Part shown: piece by piece, positions 9,248 through 16,025 of the stretch
Numbering within the stretch: position 1 is the stretch's first letter
How the letters are laid out: the number at the start of each line of letters is the position of its first letter
From: an uncultured Bacilli bacterium
GTDB lineage: Bacteria; Bacillota_I; Bacilli_A; RF39; UBA660
NCBI GenBank assembly: GCA_934120015.1
Contig: CAKOTD010000011.1
Location: 1 to 36,928, forward strand
Direction of reading: 5' to 3'
Length of the DNA: 36,928 nt
Notes under the pieces: generated by a model
Database searches by the model: none
The model's input: only the letters and a program-made list of their open reading frames with translations
What the model was told of the DNA's origin: nothing
Translations under genes and position numbers: made by a program

Positions 9248-9304
9248 TCTATCCCTCCTATCATAGTTAATAATATCATATATTTATTTCAAAGTCAAAC
9301 ACGC

Positions 9305-9329
9305 AAAAGGTGCTTTACGCACCTTTTTT
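9305..9329. terminator. Terminator after the 502-residue protein gene
   Basis: Perfect nine-base arms (9305-9313 and 9319-9327) with a 5-base loop. T-runs occur in both directions, so it can close the gene ending at 9332 and shield the gene at 8825-9247. Confidence 0.8.
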
Positions 9330-9331
9330 GA

Positions 9332-10840
9332 TTATTTTACTCTTTTTGTATTTCCTGTTAATGTATATCCAAGTTCTAATAATTTTTTGTCAGAACTACT
9401 TTCACTCCACTCTGTTTTTATTGTACCTGAAATATATTCACGAGTTTTACTTCTATAGTATGTAACTTTTGTTGTAACAGGAGTCTTTACAGTTTCAACA
9501 ACATCTTTAGTACCTGTTTGAACAGTTACTTCACTATAAACTGGTACCTCTCTTGTCTTTGTTACTGTAACTTCTTTTTCAGAATTAACTGTTTGACTTC
9601 CAACTTGTACCTGTCTTTCTTCGTAAACTGGTACTTCTCTTGTCTTTGTTACTTCTACATCATCTGTATATGCTTCTTCTTCATATACAGTAACTTTAAC
9701 TGGATATGAAACTTTTATTACATCCTCATATGGTTCAGAAACTGTATAAGTTTCTGTATCTTGATAAGCTTGTTTTTCTGTTCTATATACTGGTTTTTCA
9801 ACTCTTTTACATGGTGATACACTGCAATCAAGATCATACTCCATTTTAACAAATACTTTTACATCCTTGTATTTTGTTACTGTTCTTGTCTTTACAACAT
9901 CTTTATATTTTGTTACTGTTACATTTTTGTATTCTGTTTTAGTAACAGTTTTTGGAACTTTTCTATATTTTGTTACCTTCTCAACTGTAGTATAAGTTTC
10001 TGTTTTTGTTCCAACTTGTACTTGCCTTGTTGCATAAATTGGAACTGGAATGCTTATTGGAATTTTTATAGTTTCTTCATAATTTTCTGTTGTTGTTCCA
10101 GTTTGAATTTTCTTAGTTTCATAAGTAGGAACTTTGGTTACAACCTGTTCTTCTTTATATGTAGTTTTTTCTTCAGTCTTAGTCTCAACTAATCTATAGT
10201 CAGTAGCTGTTATAACATTTGTTGTCCAATCAGACCAATCAGAATAGTCACCCCATTTACCATCGATGACAAGTACATACTCGTATAATAGTTTACTATC
10301 ATCAACAACTGGATCTGGTGTTGGCTTTGGATCTGGTGTTGGAGTTGGATCTGGTGTTGGAGTTGGTTCTGGTGTTGTTGGTTCATCATTTCTCTCACAA
10401 ACATCTCCATCACAATAATCATAACATCCTAAATGAACTAATATATAATCTTCTTGATCAGAACATTTTAAATTTACTTTTAAAACATATTCATCATTCA
10501 TTTTTGTAATTGAAACATAAGATTCAATCAAATCACATTGATTACCATTTCTATCGGCAAAAGGTAAAATAAGATTATTATCTAACATATCTGATAAAGT
10601 CATTTTCTTTTCTTCACCTATTTTTTGTGGTAACCTTGGTGTAGTATAATAAGTAATAGCCGCATCTTTCATAGTTGCAACATTTTGATTAAATATTTGA
10701 TCATATAAAGGTGCAAAATTTTTCTTTATATCACTCTTTAATGGAAATAACCATAACAATAGAAATATAAATAGTGCTACAAATAATACTTGTATAATTA
10801 CATCTTTTATTGAAAATCTTTCTTTTCTTTCATCGTACAT
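9332..10840 (-). CDS. Pilin-like membrane protein with Thr/Val-rich repeat stalk
   Basis: 502 residues. A cytoplasmic charged start (MYDERKERFSIKD) is followed by one membrane helix (about 13-33). Residues 45-150 resemble the globular part of a pseudopilin (ATMKDAAITYYTT, LPFADRNGNQCDLIESYVSI, paired Cys). A PT-rich linker (about 154-175) and a WGDYSDWSDW motif like that of thrombospondin type 1 repeats follow. About 270 residues of alternating Thr/Val/Lys strands then contain recurring VTKTREVPVY and RQVQVGS/T blocks. The C-terminus (WSESSSDKKLLELGYTL) ends the chain without a cell-wall anchor. It probably projects from the membrane. GGGGG-type SD and a good promoter precede it. Confidence 0.8.
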   Translation of the reverse strand: MYDERKERFSIKDVIIQVLFVALFIFLLLWLFPLKSDIKKNFAPLYDQIFNQNVATMKDAAITYYTTPRLPQKIGEEKKMTLSDMLDNNLILPFADRNGNQCDLIESYVSITKMNDEYVLKVNLKCSDQEDYILVHLGCYDYCDGDVCERNDEPTTPEPTPTPDPTPTPDPKPTPDPVVDDSKLLYEYVLVIDGKWGDYSDWSDWTTNVITATDYRLVETKTEEKTTYKEEQVVTKVPTYETKKIQTGTTTENYEETIKIPISIPVPIYATRQVQVGTKTETYTTVEKVTKYRKVPKTVTKTEYKNVTVTKYKDVVKTRTVTKYKDVKVFVKMEYDLDCSVSPCKRVEKPVYRTEKQAYQDTETYTVSEPYEDVIKVSYPVKVTVYEEEAYTDDVEVTKTREVPVYEERQVQVGSQTVNSEKEVTVTKTREVPVYSEVTVQTGTKDVVETVKTPVTTKVTYYRSKTREYISGTIKTEWSESSSDKKLLELGYTLTGNTKRVK

Positions 10841-10868
10841 AATTCTTCCCCCTTTAAATTTATGTCAT

Positions 10869-10897
10869 ATACTAACACAACATTTAATATTTGTCAA
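10869..10897 (-). promoter_or_regulatory. Promoter of the 502-residue protein gene
   Basis: Minus-strand TTGACA (10892-10897) and TAGTAT (10869-10874) with a 17-base spacer, 29 bases before the start codon at 10840. Confidence 0.75.
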
Positions 10898-10949
10898 TAA
10901 TTTTATCAAATTTTCCTTTTTTTACAAAGTTGCCCATATGATACCACAA

Positions 10950-11237
10950 CTATTTACTATTGTCAAGCAATAATTTTACTATAGTACAACCTATGTTAAA
11001 CATGTGCAATTTATACTCTTCTACATTTTTATTTTTCTTAAGAGTTTCATGAACAGCATTTTTTACAATGTGTTCACCTATTCCATGAACTATAACAATT
11101 ATATCATTCTTTAATTTTACATTTTCCCTTACAAAATCATTTGTAGCAACTCTTGCTGTTTCTCTATCATATCCGTGCAAATCTAATTTAGGCAAATTTT
11201 CAGTAAAAATTACTTCATTTAAAGTCATATTAACCAT
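10950..11237 (-). CDS. Smr-domain protein
   Basis: A 95-residue protein made almost entirely of a Smr (small MutS-related) domain. The conserved LDLHGYDRETA motif lies near residue 18 and HGIGEHIVKNAV near residue 51. Smr domains are nucleic-acid binding or nicking nucleases, best known from the C-terminus of MutS2 in ribosome rescue and DNA processing; here the domain stands alone. The start is uncertain (Met1 or Met4) because no strong SD is visible. The frame overlaps the exchanger remnant upstream by eight bases, so it may depend on read-through from that transcript. Confidence 0.75.
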   Translation of the reverse strand: MVNMTLNEVIFTENLPKLDLHGYDRETARVATNDFVRENVKLKNDIIVIVHGIGEHIVKNAVHETLKKNKNVEEYKLHMFNIGCTIVKLLLDNSK

Positions 11238-11418
11238 TTCTTGTCACAGCAATATATGTTACAGTTTTTGGGAAAACAATGCTTATTAGTTCAATTAATA
11301 TTTCTGAAATTTGAAAATTATCAGTAATGCTTGAGGCACCGTCTACAAAAATATTAGTTTCTTTTAAGAAAATAATAAAGCCTACAACTAATAAAATTAT
11401 ATCTAATATCATCAACAT
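11230..11418 (-). pseudogene. Remnant of a Na+/Ca2+ exchanger-type transporter
   Basis: A 62-residue frame with one long hydrophobic helix (ILDIILLVVGFIIFLKETNIFVDGASSI). This matches the N-terminal segment of CaCA-family exchangers of the YrbG type, where a GADxFVDGASxIA stretch is followed by the alpha-repeat. The following residues (SEILIELISIVFPKT) look like a decayed version of the alpha-repeat ILIGLTIVAFGTS. A full exchanger has about 300 residues and two alpha-repeats; neither is intact here. A small unrelated membrane protein is the alternative. Confidence 0.5.
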
Positions 11419-11472
11419 ACCTCATTTCACACAAGTAAGTATAACATATATATAAAATATGTGCAATGTACT

Positions 11473-11495
11473 CAAAAAACTAGATTACTCTAGTC
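11473..11495 (-). terminator. Terminator of the GNAT gene
   Basis: ACTAGA/TCTAGT arms (11479-11484 and 11489-11494) with a 4-base loop, then TTTTTTGAG on the minus strand. It lies 86 bases past the acetyltransferase stop. Confidence 0.65.
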
Positions 11496-11580
11496 TTATA
11501 TTTAACTATTCTTTACTTTTATTGCTACTTGTACTTCTATCATAAAAGAGAGTAAGAGTTATATAAAATTTAAATTTCTA

Positions 11581-12072
11581 CTATTTAATGAAAACAGTCA
11601 TTGGACCTCTTTCATTTTCATATTCATCAATAATCTTATAACCTGCTTGTAGAATGTTACGAATCGAATATGTGTTATCAGAATGTGCTTTGGTAAACAT
11701 ATGCTCTTTGCCAATACTTTTCACATAATCATCTAAAACTTCAAGCATAGCTGTTTGTAATCCATTACCAACATATTCTTTTCTAACCATAATTGGTCCA
11801 AGACTACCTGTTACTTTTTCATCACAATGTATATTATGTTTTCTTAAAGAATTATTTGATGCTGGAATATAAAATACTGAACATACAGGAATATTTTTAT
11901 CATAGTACATCCATATTTTACCACCAATATTTAATATTTCTTCTATTTCATTGTATGTAAAAGTTCCCAACCATTCAGGATGTTCCATATTATCTCTAAC
12001 ATATTTATACAAATATAAATATTCATCAAGATTAACATTATTACTAACTTCTTTTAAATCTGTTAATTTCAT
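11581..12072 (-). CDS. GNAT-family N-acetyltransferase
   Basis: 163 residues. The C-terminal half carries the GNAT acetyl-CoA fold: a strand SLGPIMVRKEYVGNGLQTAML corresponds to motif A (the V-x-x-x-G-x-G/A region around residue 100), followed by the helix LDDYVKS and the late strand-helix AHSDNTYSIRNILQAGYKI. The substrate cannot be predicted. It has its own extended -10 promoter and terminator, and it lies just outside the distal attachment-like copy of the ppdK 3' end. It therefore probably belongs to the original chromosome rather than to the inserted units. Confidence 0.75.
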   Translation of the reverse strand: MKLTDLKEVSNNVNLDEYLYLYKYVRDNMEHPEWLGTFTYNEIEEILNIGGKIWMYYDKNIPVCSVFYIPASNNSLRKHNIHCDEKVTGSLGPIMVRKEYVGNGLQTAMLEVLDDYVKSIGKEHMFTKAHSDNTYSIRNILQAGYKIIDEYENERGPMTVFIK

Positions 12073-12102
12073 AAATCAGCAACTCCTTACTAGATTAATT
12101 TA

Positions 12103-12111
12103 ATTATACCA
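12103..12111 (-). promoter_or_regulatory. Extended -10 promoter of the GNAT gene
   Basis: Minus-strand TGG directly before TATAAT (12103-12108), 31 bases before the start codon. No good -35 box; an A/T-rich terminator stem lies in that position. Confidence 0.55.
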
Positions 12112-12113
12112 TA

Positions 12114-12141
12114 GAAAAAGATTAAGTTTTCACTTAATCCC
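12114..12141 (-). terminator. Terminator after the distal ppdK-end copy
   Basis: GATTAAG/CTTAATC arms (12120-12126 and 12133-12139) followed on the minus strand by TTTTTC. It follows the distal copy of the ppdK 3' end and differs from the hairpin in the unit arms, so it is the likely original ppdK terminator, displaced by the insertions. Confidence 0.7.
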
Positions 12142-12148
12142 TTAGAAA

Positions 12149-12220
12149 TTAATTTTTACTTTCTTGTTTGATAGCAGCTTGTACCTCAGTTTAGTTCGAG
12201 ATGCCTTAATATAAATTTTT
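12149..12220 (-). repeat. Distal attachment-site copy (ppdK 3' end, copy C)
   Basis: On the minus strand this reads Gln-Ala-Ala-Ile-Lys-Gln-Glu-Ser-Lys-Asn-stop, matching the PpdK C-terminus (Gln-Ala-Ala-Ile-Lys-Ser-Gly-Thr-Gln-Lys) in its first five residues and in length. The adjoining 12187-12220 resembles 19178-19215 (shared CAGTTTAGTTCG, ATGC, ATAT). Interpreted as the right end of unit 2 joined to the displaced original gene end. Confidence 0.7.
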
Positions 12221-12248
12221 GTTAGATGACTTCTTTAACATTTAAATA

Positions 12249-12548
12249 TTAATCACTTATTCTTACATTAACCCCATCTATATTTTTATATACTCGTTTT
12301 TCATTTTTAGAAACTTTCTTCTCTATTTCATCTGCCAATTCAAAACCCAACATTTCAGATAGACCCATTAAGTAAATAGCAATATCTGCTAATTCTTCAT
12401 TCAAATCATCTTTTTTCTTCTTCCAAGCATCGTATGCTTCAGCCACTTCTCCATATAGTAAACAAAATTCTTTATTCACATCAGTTGTATTAAATCCTTT
12501 ATTTAATTTGTTTTGCCAAATATCTTTTTGAATCTTTTTTAATTCCAT
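12249..12548 (-). CDS. MazG-like nucleotide pyrophosphohydrolase
   Basis: 99 residues from the ATG at 12548, which has GGAGG six bases upstream; the longer frame from 12569 would translate the ribosome site itself. The all-alpha MazG/dUTPase-like fold is shown by LYGEVAEAYDAW (E-x-x-E metal ligands) and NEELADIAIYLMGLSEMLG (the ExxxD pair). Members cleave NTPs or dNTPs to the monophosphate and pyrophosphate. The last 50 bases of the kinase-fusion gene overlap its start, so it is the translationally coupled final gene of the operon. In this setting it could remove or make a particular nucleotide; the substrate is unknown. Confidence 0.8.
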   Translation of the reverse strand: MELKKIQKDIWQNKLNKGFNTTDVNKEFCLLYGEVAEAYDAWKKKKDDLNEELADIAIYLMGLSEMLGFELADEIEKKVSKNEKRVYKNIDGVNVRISD

Positions 12549-14097
12549 GTTTTTCCTCCTTAAAATCATTGTAATATTCTATTACCTTATTAACATTATA
12601 CTCTAAAAATTTATTTAATTCAATCTTGCTAAGTGTTTTATCGTTAACAATAGTATATACTGGAATAGTTCGTCCATCAACTAATAAATATCCAAAATTT
12701 TTACCTGTTTTTGTATATTCAAATATATCTTTTGAATATACATTGTCCATAGTATCATCAGAAACATAATGCCCACCATTTTCAAATCTTATTCTGTTTC
12801 TATTTTTTCTTATTTTTAAACTAGAAACTAAATTAACAATAATAGTGTTGCTATTGTTTTCTGAATTATCAATAAAATTTTTTATACTACGAAAATATGC
12901 ATTTTGAGAAAATTGTGACTCATATAGTTCATCCTTACCTCTTGAGAACTGGATTATATTATGTGTTTCTGAATTTACAACCGCCATTTGAATTATATAA
13001 TCCCATAGAATAGGTCTTATTATATCGTGACCATCCCCCAGATTTGCAGGTTTAGTATAGTGATTTATTGAATTTATATTATCATTATACTCTTCCCATA
13101 TTTTATTAACATATTTAAGTTCATTTTTAATTTTTTTAAATTCTTCTATTTTATTTTGATACAACAAATCATCTAACATAAATGCTTCTAATAGTGGCTC
13201 TAAATCATCTATATCTGAATATATATTATAATACTTTTTAAAATAATCAATAAACGTTGTTTTTCCAGCACACGAATTACCTATAACAATAATATTATTA
13301 GGAAGTAATGTTGATTTGGTAGTTTTATCTATACATGACTCTATAGATAATAGAGGTCCTATATTTTCTATAGATTTGCTAGCATTATAAGTTCCTTGTG
13401 AAATAGATTCATCTATATCTTGATTAATTATATATTTTGACAAGAAACCACCAATAAATGAATCTCCAGCACCAGTAGTAGATTTAATATTATAGTTGTT
13501 CATTACATTATAACTAATTGTATTCGTTGGTGTTATTGCAAAAACAGGTTTATTTTCATTTGTTACTATTACCAATGGTATATCCTGTACATATTTTTTT
13601 ATTATATTGTACTCATTAATGTTACAGAATAAGATTTCTATTTTTGAAGCATACTTTTCTATTATAGGTATAAAATCTACAACACTATGTATCATCACAT
13701 CTACCGAAAGATGATTATAACTTAATAATTCATTCTCAAAAATGTTTTGGACATCTATACCTTTTCTTAATGATATATGTAAATGGTTGATATCTATTTT
13801 TGTTTCTAATTTAATTACATCTGTATTATAAAATTGTGATTCACAGGTAGATTTTGATTCATCAATTATAAACTCTGTCATTCTATCAACGATAGTTCCA
13901 TAAAACTCTATTTGTTTTTCTTTTAATAGTAAATTTGTATCACTATCTACTTTACTTATTATTGCAATTTTACCATCAAAAGAAGTCTTTGAAGAAAAAC
14001 TTGAATATATACAACTTCCTCCTAATGTATTGTAAATTCCATTATTTACAACGATTTTATCATTGGAAGAATTACCTACATAACATAAATCAATCAT
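12499..14097 (-). CDS. PfkB-type kinase fused to a P-loop kinase-like domain
   Basis: 532 residues in two parts. Residues 1-250 follow the ribokinase/PfkB pattern: an N-terminal strand with an early Gly-Gly (LGGSCIYSS), NINEYNIIKKY, and the anion-hole motif STTGAGDSFIGGF with GAGD at 209-212, where the Asp is the catalytic base. Residues 266-532 begin with a Walker A (VIGNSCAGKTTF, about 271-282), then YSDIDDLEPL and NTIIVNLVSSLKIRKNRNRIRF, like an adenylate/nucleoside kinase with an arginine-rich lid. PfkB enzymes phosphorylate sugars or nucleosides. The fusion suggests two successive phosphorylations of one substrate. The start ATG overlaps the previous stop (ATGA). Confidence 0.8.
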   Translation of the reverse strand: MIDLCYVGNSSNDKIVVNNGIYNTLGGSCIYSSFSSKTSFDGKIAIISKVDSDTNLLLKEKQIEFYGTIVDRMTEFIIDESKSTCESQFYNTDVIKLETKIDINHLHISLRKGIDVQNIFENELLSYNHLSVDVMIHSVVDFIPIIEKYASKIEILFCNINEYNIIKKYVQDIPLVIVTNENKPVFAITPTNTISYNVMNNYNIKSTTGAGDSFIGGFLSKYIINQDIDESISQGTYNASKSIENIGPLLSIESCIDKTTKSTLLPNNIIVIGNSCAGKTTFIDYFKKYYNIYSDIDDLEPLLEAFMLDDLLYQNKIEEFKKIKNELKYVNKIWEEYNDNINSINHYTKPANLGDGHDIIRPILWDYIIQMAVVNSETHNIIQFSRGKDELYESQFSQNAYFRSIKNFIDNSENNSNTIIVNLVSSLKIRKNRNRIRFENGGHYVSDDTMDNVYSKDIFEYTKTGKNFGYLLVDGRTIPVYTIVNDKTLSKIELNKFLEYNVNKVIEYYNDFKEEKHGIKKDSKRYLAKQIK

Positions 14098-14591
14098 TTC
14101 CTCACCAATTTCTTTACTTGACTTCTAACTTGTTCAATATTTGTTTCATGCGTATTTATAGCAATTACATCTATAAATTTAGAAGAATATTTCATAATCT
14201 CATCATATTTTTTATTTAATTCTTCATAATAATTTGTGATAACCTCATAATCACTTTGTTCATCGTTTCTTCTTTTTAACAAAACCTCTTTAGGGGCTGT
14301 TAAATAAATAATTTTAGCTCCAGTATTTTTATATGCAATTAATAGTTTTGTATAATCTTCAATACTCAATTTACATTTATTTCTTATAACCGGTCCATAA
14401 ACCATTTCACTAATAAACGATCTGTCAAGTACTAATCCAGTATCATCTGATGATAAAACTTTCATATATTTTGATAATAAGTCCATGTTTTTTGAATCAT
14501 AATCAAAATGATATTTTTTCATTCCATAACTTTGTAAATATTCAACTAAAGTTGTTTTACCTACACCATCTATACCTTCTATTATTAACAT
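14094..14591 (-). CDS. Thymidylate-kinase-like P-loop kinase
   Basis: 165 residues with Walker A EGIDGVGKTT (residues 5-14), DRSFISEMVYG near residue 55 (the DR[F/Y/S] nucleoside-monophosphate motif) and LLKRRNDEQSDYE as the lid. It is shorter than true thymidylate kinases (about 205-225 residues) and a full tmk is present at 1499-2176. It is therefore probably a specialised nucleotide kinase of this operon. SD GGGGGAG precedes the ATG by five bases. It stops with TGA inside the next gene's ATG, which also shows that TGA is a stop codon in this organism. Confidence 0.8.
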   Translation of the reverse strand: MLIIEGIDGVGKTTLVEYLQSYGMKKYHFDYDSKNMDLLSKYMKVLSSDDTGLVLDRSFISEMVYGPVIRNKCKLSIEDYTKLLIAYKNTGAKIIYLTAPKEVLLKRRNDEQSDYEVITNYYEELNKKYDEIMKYSSKFIDVIAINTHETNIEQVRSQVKKLVRK

Positions 14592-14610
14592 TAGAACTCC
14601 CCCTTAACTA

Positions 14611-15372
14611 TTATTTTCTACATTTACATTTTACTTCAATGTGATCTCTTAATGGACAATTTTCAGGATTATGTTTATTGCAAAAATAACGTTTATAATA
14701 AATAAGAACTAAATGACAAAACCATGTAGCATTATCATAATTTTCTACTTTAAGTTCTTCATATCCATTTTGTTTTATTATTTCTTCCATATTATTATCT
14801 TTTACTAGTGTTTCTAATTCTTTTCTTAAAATATCGTGCCCTAATGCATTTTTATATTGTTCAAATCCTAAACAAGGCAATTCTACATCCTTCATGCCAC
14901 TATCAACTGGCATTATACCTGAATAATATCCTCTTATGTATAAAACACAACATTGTGCTACTTTGTAAGATGCACCACTAACATTATCAGCAATTAGTTT
15001 AATCAATTCATCATTAGATAATGTTTTTATTTCATTATCATATTTTTCTATAAAATCAATCATTGATAACAAATATTTATATCTTGTATTTGATAACCCT
15101 AATCCTTTGATTATATTAATTATTTCATCTTCCGTCATATTTTTGATTTCATCATAAGTATAACCATTTAAATCATTTATTACTTTTCTATAACTATCTA
15201 TCATATTATAAGAAATTCTAGTAGAAAGACCCGCAATCAATAATCTTTTTCTATAGTCCTCTACTTCTAGCGGCCACCATAAGTTATTATTGTGATTCTT
15301 TTTTACTGCATCTCTTACTTCTTCCTGATTACTACATATATCAATAATCTTTTTAAATTCTTCTCTAGTCAT
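14611..15372 (-). CDS. HhH-GPD DNA glycosylase/AP lyase-like protein
   Basis: 253 residues related to the endonuclease III/MutY superfamily, which removes damaged or modified bases. VSGASYKVAQCC (about residues 130-141) occupies the place of the helix-hairpin-helix GVGRKTA, with a Lys where bifunctional glycosylases keep the catalytic one. PVDSGMKDV supplies the conserved Asp (VDTH in endonuclease III). The C-terminus is Cys-rich (FCNKHNPENCPLRDHIEVKCKC) but does not follow the usual C-X6-C-X2-C-X5-C iron-sulfur spacing. AGGAGG lies before the ATG, and 11 bases separate it from the racemase-like gene. A DNA-acting enzyme among nucleotide enzymes suggests a modified base. Confidence 0.75.
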   Translation of the reverse strand: MTREEFKKIIDICSNQEEVRDAVKKNHNNNLWWPLEVEDYRKRLLIAGLSTRISYNMIDSYRKVINDLNGYTYDEIKNMTEDEIINIIKGLGLSNTRYKYLLSMIDFIEKYDNEIKTLSNDELIKLIADNVSGASYKVAQCCVLYIRGYYSGIMPVDSGMKDVELPCLGFEQYKNALGHDILRKELETLVKDNNMEEIIKQNGYEELKVENYDNATWFCHLVLIYYKRYFCNKHNPENCPLRDHIEVKCKCRK

Positions 15373-15383
15373 GCTTACCTCCT

Positions 15384-16025
15384 TTAAATATTATTGTCTC
15401 TTTTAATTTTTGAAAATAAGCTTGAATTGCTTGAAATAATTTGCGTATTCAACCTATCTTCTAAACTATCTATCACACTAATTGTTGGTAAATTTGTACA
15501 AGATATAATAATACTTTCATATTCGTTTAAGTAATTTTCTTTTATTAATTTTTCTAATTTATTTATTCCATAATTAAAATAGTCTGCTGTATGTAATAAA
15601 TCTAAATTTATATTTTTAATAACTTCTATTTCGTTATCTTCTAACATTTTCACTATTTCTTTTCCTAATTTATCATTATATGGAGTTATTAATAAACATT
15701 TTTTTACATTTCTTAATTTTGATTCCTCAATTAATGAAATAGCTGGATTTATTTCTTCTACTCCATTTTCTAATGCTGAAGTAGTACAAAAGAATGCATT
15801 ATAATCAACATCTAAATATTTTAAATCTTTTTTCTTATTATTTATATCTGTAGCAAGATCTTCTAGAAACTTTGATTTATCTTCCTCATAATTTGTTTTA
15901 TAATCTAGTTTAGATATATAAAACACACTTTTTTCTACATCAAAATATCCTTTACTAAAAAGCATTTGCAATTCATATTCAACAGTCAAATTGGTTTTGG
16001 GAATTAATAACCCTATTTTTTTCAT
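15384..16025 (-). CDS. Asp/Glu racemase-like (maleate isomerase type) protein
   Basis: 213 residues. The N-terminus GLLIPKTNLTVEYELQ matches the substrate-binding strand of maleate isomerase/arylmalonate decarboxylase relatives. The two active-site cysteines of the superfamily are visible as Cys80 (FFCTTSAL) and Cys176 (ISCTNLP), followed by QIISSNSSLFSKI. Such enzymes abstract a proton from carbons next to a carboxylate without a cofactor. The actual substrate here is unknown. Its ATG overlaps the radical SAM stop codon (ATGA). Confidence 0.8.
   Translation of the reverse strand: MKKIGLLIPKTNLTVEYELQMLFSKGYFDVEKSVFYISKLDYKTNYEEDKSKFLEDLATDINNKKKDLKYLDVDYNAFFCTTSALENGVEEINPAISLIEESKLRNVKKCLLITPYNDKLGKEIVKMLEDNEIEVIKNINLDLLHTADYFNYGINKLEKLIKENYLNEYESIIISCTNLPTISVIDSLEDRLNTQIISSNSSLFSKIKRDNNI

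Noticed and set aside
10210..10509. Open frames on both strands over the PT-rich linker
   Set aside because: They are shadows of a repetitive Pro-Thr codon pattern in the 502-residue protein and have low-complexity translations without ribosome sites.
14450..14644. Plus-strand frame opposite the TMK-like gene
   Set aside because: Low-complexity Leu/His/Tyr translation, no ribosome site, antisense to a well-supported P-loop gene.
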